Of a DNA stretch of 64,000 bases, positions 1 to 8,550 are shown one piece after another; positions within the stretch are counted from its first letter, which is position 1, and every line of letters begins with the position of its first letter. The notes beneath the pieces are model-generated. The model made no database searches, had not been told where the DNA came from, and saw nothing but the letters and a program-made list of their open reading frames with translations. The translations under genes and the position numbers were made by a program. Source of the DNA: Lachnospiraceae bacterium (GTDB lineage: Bacteria; Bacillota; Clostridia; Lachnospirales; Lachnospiraceae); NCBI GenBank assembly GCA_019421365.1, contig JAHZFJ010000003.1:166813-230812 (forward strand). Reading direction: 5' to 3'.

Positions 1-855
1 AATGAACATCTTGCAAATGTGGCTTGCGAATGCTTAAAACTTGATTGTCCAGAACCAGATTTAGCAGAATGGGAAAACATGGTTTATGCTCTAAAAAATC
101 CAAAGAAAGAAGTTACTGTTGCTTTAGTTGGTAAATACACTGCTTTACATGATGCTTATATCAGTGTTGTAGAATCCTTAAAACATGGCGCTGTTGCTCA
201 CAATGCTTCTGTTAATATCAAATGGATCAACTCAGAAGATATTACTCCTAATAACGTAGAAGAAATGTTTGGAGATGTATCTGGTATTATCGTTCCAGGT
301 GGTTTTGGTCACCGTGGTATTGAAGGTATGATTACTTCTATTAAATATGCTCGTGAGAACAAACTTCCATACTTAGGACTATGTCTTGGTATGCAGTTAG
401 CAATTGTTGAATTTGCAAGACATGTAGTTGGTTTTGCTGATGCCCATAGTGTAGAACTTGATCCAGGAACTACTCATCCAGTAATTCACTTAATGCCAGA
501 ACAAGATGGTGTCGAAGACCTTGGTGGCACTTTACGTCTTGGTTCATATCCTTGTGTATTAGAAGCTGGTTCAAAGGCTCATGAATTATACGGTTCAACA
601 GATATCAAAGAAAGACATAGACATCGTTACGAAGTTAACAACTACTATCGTGATGATTTCAAGAAACACGGTCTTGTACTTTCTGGTCTATCACCTGATG
701 GTCGTATAGTTGAAATGATCGAATTAAAGGATCACCCTTGGTTTGTTGCTACTCAAGCTCATCCTGAATTCAAATCAAGACCAAACAGACCACACCCATT
801 ATTCAAAGGATTTATCGGTGCTTCAATTGCCAATCAAGATAGTAAATTAAAATAA
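1..855 (+). CDS. pyrG: CTP synthase, C-terminal part (5' end outside window)
   Basis: The frame is open from base 1, so the gene starts to the left of the window; 284 C-terminal residues are visible. CTP synthase aminates UTP to CTP using glutamine, the last step of de novo pyrimidine nucleotide synthesis. The visible part is the class I glutamine amidotransferase domain: the oxyanion strand GGFGHRGIEG, the nucleophile Cys in LGLCLGMQ (codon 382-384), and the His-Glu pair in ATQAHPEFKSRP near the end. The C-terminus, HPLFKGFIGAS, is typical of the family. A hairpin terminator follows about 35 bases after the stop. Identification is certain; the synthase domain is outside the window. Confidence 0.97.
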   Translation, partial: NEHLANVACECLKLDCPEPDLAEWENMVYALKNPKKEVTVALVGKYTALHDAYISVVESLKHGAVAHNASVNIKWINSEDITPNNVEEMFGDVSGIIVPGGFGHRGIEGMITSIKYARENKLPYLGLCLGMQLAIVEFARHVVGFADAHSVELDPGTTHPVIHLMPEQDGVEDLGGTLRLGSYPCVLEAGSKAHELYGSTDIKERHRHRYEVNNYYRDDFKKHGLVLSGLSPDGRIVEMIELKDHPWFVATQAHPEFKSRPNRPHPLFKGFIGASIANQDSKLK

Positions 856-888
856 TAAGTAAACAAAAACTGCCTATGCAAGTTGAAA

Positions 889-932
889 CAAACCCCTTTT
901 GTTAGACAAAAGTCTAATGAAAGGGGGTTTCT
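889..932. terminator. Intrinsic terminator, probably bidirectional
   Basis: Stem AAACCCCTTTT / AAAGGGGGTTT is extended inward by GTTAGAC / GTCTAAT. It lies between pyrG (plus) and the convergent acetyltransferase gene (minus), with T or A runs on both sides. Confidence 0.8.
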
Positions 933-969
933 ATGTCCTATAAAAAATGGCCTGATTTACGGATGATAC

Positions 970-1479
970 TTATAATATACATTCAAAAGAATACGCAGTG
1001 AACTCCAGAGGATTACCACTTTCATCGTTTACAAAACTTGCCGCACTTTCTGCTGTTATGGAAAATCCAGCCCCCTTCAAAAGTTCCACAGATGGGATGT
1101 TTTCTTTAGCCGTACCCGAAATGAACCTATGGAGTTTTAATTCATATTTAGCATATCTCATTATCTCTGAAACAGCCTCTTTTGCATATCCATTTCCTTG
1201 ATAATTAGTATGTATGCAGTATCCAAGATTTCTTGTAATATCATCTGTATAATTTAAGCTGATAAATCCAATGACTTTATTATCAGATTTCAATTCCACT
1301 GCGAAAAATTCATCAGATCCTGTAAAATACAATAATATGTTTCTTAGGTTTTCTTCATCTGTTGGGAATTGATCATCATATATAGCATATTTTGATGCCT
1401 GTTTATCGCGTATCAGTTCTGAAAAGTCCTGAAAATCACTGGTTGTAAACCTTCGTAAAACAAGATGTAACGTTTCCAT
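970..1479 (-). CDS. GNAT-family N-acetyltransferase (RimJ/RimL-like)
   Basis: A 169-residue acetyltransferase of the type that acetylates ribosomal-protein N-termini or small molecules using acetyl-CoA. It opens with the family-typical METLHLVLRRF and carries the acetyl-CoA pyrophosphate-binding region around QGNGYAKEA (about residues 98-106). The ATG at 1479 is preferred over the upstream GTG at 1494 because GGAGG lies 8 bases before it. It is a single gene convergent with pyrG, and its substrate cannot be told from sequence. Confidence 0.85.
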   Translation of the reverse strand: METLHLVLRRFTTSDFQDFSELIRDKQASKYAIYDDQFPTDEENLRNILLYFTGSDEFFAVELKSDNKVIGFISLNYTDDITRNLGYCIHTNYQGNGYAKEAVSEIMRYAKYELKLHRFISGTAKENIPSVELLKGAGFSITAESAASFVNDESGNPLEFTAYSFECIL

Positions 1480-1518
1480 AACGTATTCCTCCACAAATTT
1501 TGATTTTTCTTAAACATA

Positions 1519-3465
1519 CTAGATTAAAGGCAACACTTTTAGATCAAAGGGATACAAAATACTACTTTTAATATTTGTCAAATTGACTTCCTGTACTTGA
1601 TTTGTATTATTAAATATTAATAAATATCTTGAAGAATCATCTTCCCGAACACTAACCTCTACCCCATCTGGTAAACCACTGAATACTTCTACCGTAGTCC
1701 CCTCTAATACATCATTCATAAAATCTCGATAAAAATCCCGTTCAAGAATAGTTCCTACATAATATACTTCACCTTCACCAAAGGTATTCTTAGTAACTGC
1801 AGACTTACCTTGATAGAAGTCCTCCATATAAGTTCCAAGACTCTGCGCTGTATCTAATTGCATGATATCAGCCCACTGGTTACACCTATATGATTTCCCA
1901 CTCTTCAATCGAATCTTATTAGTATCATTACCAAGTGCGTCATATTCTTCAACAACCGCACCAACATAGCTAGCGAATGGTCCAGGTAGATATTCCATAA
2001 TACAAGCATTGGTTTCATCCTTTACACCAGAACGATTTGTTAGAATAAGTTTTCCACCATTATCCACATATTTAGTCAAGTTATCTACAATTTCTTTTGA
2101 AGTTACATACACAGTAGGTGCAATTACCACTTCATACTGATCTAAGTTGGCCGTTATATTAATAATATCAATCCCTGCTCCAAGTCTAGTTACTCCATCG
2201 TGGAATAGCTTCAACTGGTTGTAATAATGAAATCCATCAGCTTGTTGTTGGAATTTGAAGGCATTATCTTGCTCATGTGAGAATAATAAAGCAACTTTAT
2301 TTCGAATCGTTGTTCCCTCTAACATCTGCAACTCTTCATTCACTGTATCACACAAGGATCGGAATTCTTCATATCTTCTACCTAACTTATTGTTATGATC
2401 GAGAATTCCATGCCAAAACATCTCTGCTCCCTTTGTCGCACTTCTCCATCTAAAATGCAGTACGCAGTCGGCACCTCTTGCAAATGCTTGTAATGAATAT
2501 CCCTTAATCATATTCGGTCTCGGTGTTCTTCTAATTGGCATCCAACATCCTGGTGCACCACTAAGTTGTTCCATAATACAGAAGTTTTTTCGCTTAATAC
2601 CTCTTGTTAGGTCTAAATGAAATGCATGAGAATAAATCTCCTCATGATCTTCTGGGATTACAGCAACCGGATAATTGTCATATGATGCATACGACAAATC
2701 TTCAAACGTCTTGTAGAAGTCCGGCGTCATATCACCTAGAAACATATTAGTTGTAATTGTTACACTCTTACAATACGTACGGATGATATCCGCTTGTAAC
2801 TTCACAAATTCGATCATGGATTCTGATGCATATCGATAATAATCTAGAAGATAGGCTGGATTTAACCAATTCTGTCTATCACCAAGAGGAGGTGTGATTT
2901 GTGACCAATCACTATATTCTCCGCTCCACATAACATTTCCATATGTATCATTTAGTTTCTCTAATGTTGTGTATTTCTTCTTAAGCCAATTTCTGAACTT
3001 ATCTGTACACACTGGACATGTACAATGATTTGCTTCTAATTCGTTATCAATTTGCCAACTAACAACCGCCTTATTATCTCTATAGTGTTTTGCCATCTCC
3101 GTGACAATCTGAATTGTCTTCTTAATTAATGAAGGGCTATTGTAACATCTATGACCTCTCACTCCAATATTCACCCTATTACCATGTTCATCACATAGAA
3201 TTGCATCTGGATACTTCTCATATAGCCATAACGGTGGACAATTGGTTGGCGTACCAAGAATAACTTCGATCCCTCTCTGAGCAAATATGTCCACAGCTTT
3301 ATCTAACCAAGTAAAATCGTACTGTCCTTCCACCGGTTCAAGACGACTCCATGCAAATTCTGCTAGACGCACAACCTTAACCCCTGTTTCCTCCATTAAA
3401 TCGGCATCTTTTTCCCATAACTCACTATCCCAATGTTCTGGATAATAAACTACTCCAACTTTCAT
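1519..3465 (-). CDS. Beta-galactosidase, glycoside hydrolase family 42
   Basis: The 648-residue protein is full length for GH42, which hydrolyses terminal beta-galactosides. The N-terminal half is the TIM barrel. The acid/base is Glu142 in WQIDNELE, and the likely nucleophile is Glu299 in NFCIMEQLSG. Cys107, Cys148, Cys150 and Cys153 (HCTCPVC) form the structural zinc site seen in many GH42 enzymes. The middle part (about 395-590) is the trimerisation domain with a GATase-like fold, followed by a small C-terminal beta domain. There is no signal peptide, so it acts in the cytoplasm on imported oligosaccharides. AAAGGAG lies 8 bases before the ATG. No sugar transporter is next to it. Confidence 0.93.
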   Translation of the reverse strand: MKVGVVYYPEHWDSELWEKDADLMEETGVKVVRLAEFAWSRLEPVEGQYDFTWLDKAVDIFAQRGIEVILGTPTNCPPLWLYEKYPDAILCDEHGNRVNIGVRGHRCYNSPSLIKKTIQIVTEMAKHYRDNKAVVSWQIDNELEANHCTCPVCTDKFRNWLKKKYTTLEKLNDTYGNVMWSGEYSDWSQITPPLGDRQNWLNPAYLLDYYRYASESMIEFVKLQADIIRTYCKSVTITTNMFLGDMTPDFYKTFEDLSYASYDNYPVAVIPEDHEEIYSHAFHLDLTRGIKRKNFCIMEQLSGAPGCWMPIRRTPRPNMIKGYSLQAFARGADCVLHFRWRSATKGAEMFWHGILDHNNKLGRRYEEFRSLCDTVNEELQMLEGTTIRNKVALLFSHEQDNAFKFQQQADGFHYYNQLKLFHDGVTRLGAGIDIINITANLDQYEVVIAPTVYVTSKEIVDNLTKYVDNGGKLILTNRSGVKDETNACIMEYLPGPFASYVGAVVEEYDALGNDTNKIRLKSGKSYRCNQWADIMQLDTAQSLGTYMEDFYQGKSAVTKNTFGEGEVYYVGTILERDFYRDFMNDVLEGTTVEVFSGLPDGVEVSVREDDSSRYLLIFNNTNQVQEVNLTNIKSSILYPFDLKVLPLI

Positions 3466-3769
3466 ATGCTTCTCCTTTACTCAGCTTTTGGCTGCATTTA
3501 TATGATCTATTCACCTATGTATCTTAACTTTATAGCATCTTACATATTCCCTATATCAATCTCATACGGGGAATAAGATTCCCTTCTATCCTATCATATA
3601 TCAGAAAGCTGTAATACTATCAATATTAATTTCTTACTATAGTAATATTCGGTTATTTCAAGCTAATTGGATTCAGGCGATTAATAGTAGACCTCATCTT
3701 TAAGCAAAAAAATCCCAGCCGATAACGGCCAGGATTCATAGGGCATTATTTTACACAAATAGCTTTCTT
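3466..3769. other. Intergenic stretch with a terminator
   Basis: About 300 bases with no coding potential seen. It should hold the promoter of the GH42 gene and, at 3706-3737, a terminator for the minus-strand remnant genes upstream. No operator could be recognised with confidence. Confidence 0.5.
3706..3737 (-). terminator. Intrinsic terminator after the Gfo/Idh remnant
   Basis: Read on the minus strand, AATCCTGGCC and GGCTGGGATT pair (two G-U pairs) around a 6-base loop, followed by a run of seven T. Confidence 0.7.
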
Positions 3770-4075
3770 CTAACTCCATATATCATCAAGGATACCATGA
3801 ACTGGATTATTCTTCATTGGCTCTAAGCGTTCAAAACGAGATTCCAATGGAATTGTACGACCTTCTTTGCTACTTTTTTGGAATGTCTCCATAATCTCTA
3901 GAACATGATACGTCTGATGATAATTCGGACGGAACGACCGGCCTACCTGCAATGCTTTAGCCATATCCGCCAATCCTAGGGCACGGCTATTTTCTTTATA
4001 ATCAAATACAAGTGGCATCTCCATAATTCTGCCTTGTTCAGGTCTCAGCAATTTTACAGGTCCACCAAAACCGCT
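3770..4075 (-). pseudogene. Gfo/Idh/MocA oxidoreductase, C-terminal remnant
   Basis: Only about 100 C-terminal residues of a Gfo/Idh/MocA-type NAD(P)-dependent sugar dehydrogenase remain, starting near FGGPVKLLRPE. They include the conserved block MPLVFDYKENSRALGLADMA and the final helix NYHQTYHVLEIMETFQ. The whole Rossmann domain is missing. Homology begins within about 20 bases of where the ThuA homology ends on the same strand, so a deletion has probably fused the ends of two formerly adjacent genes. The open frame can be read back to 4117, but residues before about 4075 do not match the family. Confidence 0.8.
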
Positions 4076-4088
4076 CTTTGGCATAAAC

Positions 4089-4660
4089 CTTACCTTCTGC
4101 TGCCCACAGCATACCACGGCGCATCATTTCCTATGCATTTGGTGACTGGTCGAACACATCGTCATGATGTCCAAGAGAAGTATAGAATACTCGTCCGTTG
4201 CCCCAGTATTTCGTCCATGCAACCGGCATATCAACCGGTTTATTACTAATATGATAGTAATTCACACTTGGAAACCTCGTAGTTGCTAGTACCTCAATGG
4301 CAGGATCAATATGTAGATAATAATGCTCACTCTTTACTGGGAAATCTCCCAAACCTTCCGTTATTGGACTGGAGCCGTGACATATATTAACGGTGTATTC
4401 AATACCATCCCCACCCGGATGACTAACCCATTGTCCACCAGTAATAAACTGCCATTCCGTATCATCTCTAAATGAATCACACATGCCCCCATGGCATCCT
4501 GCCAGTCCAACGCCTGCACCAACTGCTTTAGAAAGATTGACTACGTAATCATGATTGATTTGTCCCATCGTCCAGCATGCAACGATTAAATCCAATTCCA
4601 TCAATGCATCTGCATCACTTAATACGTCTAGGGTGTCACTGATTGTTACTGAACCTTTAA
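4089..4660 (-). pseudogene. ThuA-like protein, truncated and interrupted
   Basis: This matches the ThuA/trehalose-utilisation GATase-like family: LDLIVACWTMGQI, GVGLAGCHGGMCDSF, QFITGGQWVSHPGG, VDMPVAWTKYWGNGRVFY, SLGHHDDVF. Two lesions are visible. A TAG at 4131-4133 interrupts it, and the same frame continues as EMMRRGMLWAAEGK, the usual C-terminal sequence of the family. At the other end the first 30-40 family residues are missing; homology starts near VTISDTLD (about 4649) with no ribosome site. ThuA and Gfo/Idh genes are often neighbours, so this is the remains of such a pair. Confidence 0.82.
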
Positions 4661-4772
4661 CCGTGTCTTTCAGTCCATAACTGGTCTTTCGCCTCGACAG
4701 TATCGGATAGAAGCTTTATCAAAGCAGTATTAGATAAGCCAATCTGGCCATATATCTCCGTTACATAGCCGT

Positions 4773-4812
4773 AAAAAATCCTGGTCGCTACCGACCAGGA
4801 TTTTTTTTTTAT
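4773..4812. terminator. Strong intrinsic terminator after the deacetylase gene
   Basis: Perfect stem AATCCTGGTCG / CGACCAGGATT with a 4-base loop. It has an A run on one side and a T run on the other, so it may work in both directions. Confidence 0.85.
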
Positions 4813-4856
4813 CTTATTCAACATTTAATTAATACGGCAAATTTTCGTTCAAATTA

Positions 4857-5639
4857 CTAATCCTTAAACTGCCTTCCCTCGTGATCCATATGATACTCAC
4901 CTGTATAGATTAATTCCGATACTGGTACAATGGTGTACCCCTTGTCTTGCAATCCTGTAATCATTGATTCTAGTGCATCTTTGGTGTACTTGGCACCGTT
5001 GTGACACAGAATAATGGAACCATTTCCAAGGTGGTTGTTGTTTACTACCGTGTCAATAATTGACTCTACTCCATAGTCTTTCCAGTCTAAAGAATCTACA
5101 TCCCATTGTATACAATGGTATCCCAATTCATTCACAGACTCTACTAGGGTGTTGTTATAATCCCCGTATGGTGGTCGGAACAATGTCATATCAATTCCGG
5201 TTAACGCCTTAACTTTATCATGAACCTTCTGAATCTCTTCTTTGCATTCTTCCTTACTTAACTGTGACATCTGCTTGTGATTCTCACTATGATTACCTAA
5301 ATCATGCCCTGCTGCCGCAATTGCTTTCACATCGTCTGGATAAGTCTCTACCCAGCCGCCTGTCATAAAGAATGTTACATGAATGTTATACTTTGCTAAT
5401 ATATCTAGAATCGCCTGCGTATCCTCATTCCCCCATGCAGCATCAAATGAAAGAGCCACTTTCTTCTCAGAACAGTCAACGCAATATATAGGTAGTTTAC
5501 GCTCGTTTTGCATTATTGAAACTGTAACCGCCTTTTTTACAGAGCCTCCTATAATTCCAAGAAGCAAAATTATACTCATCACAACAAGACCCGTCTTAAT
5601 GAACTTTCCTATCTTCTCTCTTTCTTCATCAATGTCCAT
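4857..5639 (-). CDS. Polysaccharide deacetylase, PdaB-like
   Basis: NodB-homology carbohydrate esterase family 4 protein. One membrane anchor is predicted near residues 17-37, then the catalytic domain. The motifs are SFDAAWGNEDT (catalytic Asp66; the usual second Asp is Ala, as in sporulation PdaB/YlxY-type proteins), GNHSENH (metal-binding His117 and His121), FRPPYGDYN, the DSLDW block and ILCHNG. The family acts on peptidoglycan or spore cortex outside the membrane; a sporulation role is inference from the motif pattern. The ATG at 5639 has AAGGTG 6 bases upstream, whereas the ATG at 5660 has no ribosome site. Confidence 0.88.
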   Translation of the reverse strand: MDIDEEREKIGKFIKTGLVVMSIILLLGIIGGSVKKAVTVSIMQNERKLPIYCVDCSEKKVALSFDAAWGNEDTQAILDILAKYNIHVTFFMTGGWVETYPDDVKAIAAAGHDLGNHSENHKQMSQLSKEECKEEIQKVHDKVKALTGIDMTLFRPPYGDYNNTLVESVNELGYHCIQWDVDSLDWKDYGVESIIDTVVNNNHLGNGSIILCHNGAKYTKDALESMITGLQDKGYTIVPVSELIYTGEYHMDHEGRQFKD

Positions 5640-5781
5640 ATCCAACACCTTAAAGATCATTTAATTGTTATTAATATATGGTTATAGGCAAGTACTATAT
5701 GCGAACAATCTTAAGTCGATGGCTATTAGCACAGATGGTTACCTTCGGAACATTTTTTTACTTAAAGTCAACTACATCTTA

Positions 5782-6174
5782 TTATTCTACCTCCGAAGCT
5801 CTTTCAAGGCATCTTGCAACAGCATCTTTTATAGCATCTGAAGTGATGGTTGCACCAGATACAGCATCAACATTTGGTGATTGTGTATCTATTATTTCAT
5901 CTGGTATTGTTTTAATTGCAACCCCACCTTTATCTGGTGTTTCATTATTGCTCCCTATGTTTATATCTGATATTTTACCATCTTCTATTATAACAGTTAC
6001 ATCAAATTTTCCCTTTTTCCCTGTAGCAGCCTCTGAATAGCTTCCATCTTTCCATGTTCCTGACTCAGTTATATTATAATCTTCTAATAGTTTTGTAGAA
6101 GCATTATTACTACAGCCTGTAAACAATAACGTAGTCAAAGAAATTATTAAAAGAATAAATTTTACTTTTCTCAT
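5782..6174 (-). CDS. FMN-binding domain lipoprotein
   Basis: A small 130-residue secreted lipoprotein with a signal peptide and lipobox LLFTGC (lipidated Cys21), followed by one FMN-binding domain (residues about 45-126). The motif DAVSGATITS (S106-G-A-T109) is the site where flavin transferase ApbE attaches FMN to Thr through phosphoester in RnfG/NqrC-type proteins. It is probably an extracytoplasmic flavoprotein for electron transfer. No ApbE, Rnf or reductase partner is adjacent. AAGGAG lies 6 bases before the ATG. Confidence 0.88.
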   Translation of the reverse strand: MRKVKFILLIISLTTLLFTGCSNNASTKLLEDYNITESGTWKDGSYSEAATGKKGKFDVTVIIEDGKISDINIGSNNETPDKGGVAIKTIPDEIIDTQSPNVDAVSGATITSDAIKDAVARCLERASEVE

Positions 6175-6203
6175 CTTAACTCCTTGGTTTTTATTAAATC
6201 ATT

Positions 6204-6977
6204 TTATCTGTTCATTTTTTTTGCAAAATATCTTGCCGTACTTCTTGGTAAACATCGAGTGATAATATTAAATAGATACGTTATAACCCCATGATACTTT
6301 ATGGCTCTTCCCTTCATTGCCGCATTATATCCTGCTTTTGCTACATCCTTGGCATTTGAAGTCTTAAATTGTGAAAACATTACGGAATGGTCCATGTTAG
6401 CATTCTTCTCAAAATCAGTTGAAGTTGGGCCAGGACATAATGCAGTAACTGTAACACCAGAGCCTTTCAATTCTTCTGATAATGCTTCGGAGAATGATAA
6501 TACAAAACTTTTAGAAGCATAATATAAAGACATATACGGTCCTGCTGAGAATGCGGCAACAGATGACAAATTAATAATTTTACCTCGTTTCCGCTTTTTC
6601 ATATCATTTCCAAATAAATAAGTCATCTCAACAAGCGCAGAAATATTTAGGTCAATTAAATTTTTCTGCTTTTGCCAGTCTGAATCAAGAAATGCATTGC
6701 AATCGCCAAACCCGGCATTATTAACTAGAACACCTACGTTTAAAGACTTTCTTTTTACATAATCATAAAGGTCTTGTATAGCATTATTGGAAGTAAGGTC
6801 TAACGCATAAATATTAACATTGACAGAATAGTTTGATTCCAATTCTTGTTTCAAAGATTCTAATTTGTTTTTGCTTCGAGCAACTAGAATAAGATTGTAT
6901 CCATTTTCAGCAAATGTTTTAGCAAAGTGTAAGCCTATCCCACCTGAAGCACCAGTAATTAAAACATAATCGTTCAT
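6204..6977 (-). CDS. Short-chain dehydrogenase/reductase
   Basis: A classical SDR of 257 residues. It has the NAD(P)-binding TGASGGIG (8-15), the NNAG block (about 86-89), Ser138/Ser139 and the catalytic Tyr152-x3-Lys156 (YYASK). The arginine after the first strand (ARSKNKL) suggests NADP. The C-terminal helix after residue 225 is basic and hydrophobic, as in DltE/YqjQ-type SDRs, which may associate with the membrane. The start overlaps the stop of the upstream membrane protein gene by 4 bases, so the two are translationally coupled. The substrate is unknown. Confidence 0.88.
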   Translation of the reverse strand: MNDYVLITGASGGIGLHFAKTFAENGYNLILVARSKNKLESLKQELESNYSVNVNIYALDLTSNNAIQDLYDYVKRKSLNVGVLVNNAGFGDCNAFLDSDWQKQKNLIDLNISALVEMTYLFGNDMKKRKRGKIINLSSVAAFSAGPYMSLYYASKSFVLSFSEALSEELKGSGVTVTALCPGPTSTDFEKNANMDHSVMFSQFKTSNAKDVAKAGYNAAMKGRAIKYHGVITYLFNIITRCLPRSTARYFAKKMNR

Positions 6978-7672
6978 TTCTTATCTCTCCTTTTAGAGTT
7001 CTTTTCACTTCTTTGATACATCCATATTAAGATAAGTCCAGGTATTACAAATCCAATAAATACAAACAGACCGTGAATCATATGTGCTTGCGGTTCAGGT
7101 AAGTTCGCTACCTTTTTCATCGGTGAGAACCATGGTGACATCTGAACAAACATTAGACAGATAAAGCCTATCTGCAACTGTATATTTTCATCTCTATCTT
7201 TATGCTTTTTCCATGCATAGGTAAGCAATATGGCAGTGAATAATCCTTCGAATACCCATGACCAAACGCCAAGTCTCCCCCATAGTCCGAAGCCTAATTT
7301 AACATTCGAATGTGGATAGAGCGCTAGGTCAGCATTGTGCATCGGTAAATCCGCTACAAAATGCAAGAAAGCAACTAGAGCTGATATAATTCCTATTTTA
7401 TTATTCTTCTTGTATATCAACCAGCAGATTACTCCAAATAACAATGACCAGAAAATCGACATCAAAAGTGAATGGTCCCAATCTATAAACGTTAAATCAA
7501 AAAATAAATAGGGTAACGCTTTTAAATTAGGTGTTACCGTGTCAAATCCGCCCATAATAAAAATACCATTAAGCATATCTAATATCCCAGTACCAACCAA
7601 AAGAGGCGCAGTTGGAATATCTGGCTCCTTTGCTTTTATAGCAGCGGCAACTGCGTAATGTCCAAAATACAT
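6974..7672 (-). CDS. Multi-spanning membrane protein of unknown function
   Basis: A 232-residue protein starting MYFGHYAVAAAIKAK, with about six predicted membrane segments. His and Asp residues are spread through it (FGHYA, DWDHSLL, HFVADLPMHN). This resembles the YdjM-like metal-dependent hydrolase group in pattern, but the match is loose. A four-base overlap (ATGA) with the SDR gene indicates one transcript. AAGGAG lies 7 bases before the ATG. No function is assigned. Confidence 0.72.
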   Translation of the reverse strand: MYFGHYAVAAAIKAKEPDIPTAPLLVGTGILDMLNGIFIMGGFDTVTPNLKALPYLFFDLTFIDWDHSLLMSIFWSLLFGVICWLIYKKNNKIGIISALVAFLHFVADLPMHNADLALYPHSNVKLGFGLWGRLGVWSWVFEGLFTAILLTYAWKKHKDRDENIQLQIGFICLMFVQMSPWFSPMKKVANLPEPQAHMIHGLFVFIGFVIPGLILIWMYQRSEKNSKRRDKK

Positions 7673-7834
7673 TTCTTATCACTCCTTACGTTTTATTTAC
7701 ACATTATTTTACTAAGGATAATCTTGTTGGTACACTACACAAAACATAAAATTGTCCAAAAAATTCAGATCAAATATCACAAAGTATATTCTTGTTGTTG
7801 TTAATGACTGTCAAGCGTATTCGCTTTAGAGCGT

Positions 7835-7889
7835 AAAAAAAGAGCTGAATTTTATTGACATATAAAAAGTCGATAAAATTCAGCTCTTT
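7835..7889 (-). terminator. Intrinsic terminator after the TetR gene
   Basis: AAAAAGAGCTGAATTTTATT pairs with its complement around a loop near 7857-7870, giving a stem of about 19 pairs. A T run follows on the minus strand. Confidence 0.85.
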
Positions 7890-8462
7890 TTATTTCAAAG
7901 CATTTAATGTTTGAATAATAAGTTTATTCAAACCACTAAAATTTACATCATTCGGATTTTCCAACCAGAAAGTAAAAGCCGCAATTGCTTGTGATGCAAT
8001 AAGCTCTAAGACTAGTTTTTCATTCATTCTTTTTTCATTACGAAAAAAATGTTCCCAAAAATGATATTTAATAGCTTCTTTCCATTTCTTTATAAATCTT
8101 ATATTAGGATTGGCAATCAAATAAGTGTAAAACACCTGCCTATTTTCCAAAATATAATTACATGTATTTTTTAAAAAATCTAAATCTTTTTCATGAACAA
8201 AAGTATTGCTAATAATATCATGATTCAATCTTAATAGATTATAAATTAGAGTATTTTCAATATCCTCTTGCAAATCATTGACATTATTATAATAAGCATA
8301 AAATGTACTTCTAGCAACATGGGCATGTTTGCATAGATCCTTAACTGAGATACTATAAATTTCATCATGCTGATTCATTTCAACAATACTCTTCATTAAT
8401 GACTGTTGTGCATCAGTGTACACTTTTTCTTTTGTATTGGTTATATATTGGTATGGATTCAC
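7890..8462 (-). CDS. TetR/AcrR-family transcriptional regulator
   Basis: A 190-residue regulator with an N-terminal helix-turn-helix (about residues 20-65: ISVKDLCKHAHVARSTFYAY, with the FYAYY recognition end typical of TetR) and an all-helical C-terminal ligand domain. Start is GTG at 8462, with GGAGG 9 bases before it. It resembles the DhaS-like TetR subgroup in which the C-terminal part has WKEAIKYHFWEHFF-like helices. It may control the SDR/membrane pair downstream or the ABC operon upstream; the terminator at 7835 favours a separate transcript. Confidence 0.85.
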   Translation of the reverse strand: MNPYQYITNTKEKVYTDAQQSLMKSIVEMNQHDEIYSISVKDLCKHAHVARSTFYAYYNNVNDLQEDIENTLIYNLLRLNHDIISNTFVHEKDLDFLKNTCNYILENRQVFYTYLIANPNIRFIKKWKEAIKYHFWEHFFRNEKRMNEKLVLELIASQAIAAFTFWLENPNDVNFSGLNKLIIQTLNALK

Positions 8463-8550
8463 TGACGGTGTCCTCCAAGTAATCTATCATGATATTATCA
8501 TTCTAATTAATAAACAAAAAAATGCAAGTCCACTCCTCTACTTATTAATA

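Noticed and set aside
4681..4770. Minus-strand fragment reading EIYGQIGLSNTALIKLLSDT upstream of the ThuA remnant
   Set aside because: No start, no family recognised, and it sits between a terminator and a pseudogene; possibly another gene remnant but unsupported.
5678..6040. Plus-strand frame of 120 codons over the FMN-binding lipoprotein gene
   Set aside because: Mostly antisense to a gene with lipobox and SGAT motif; no ribosome site.
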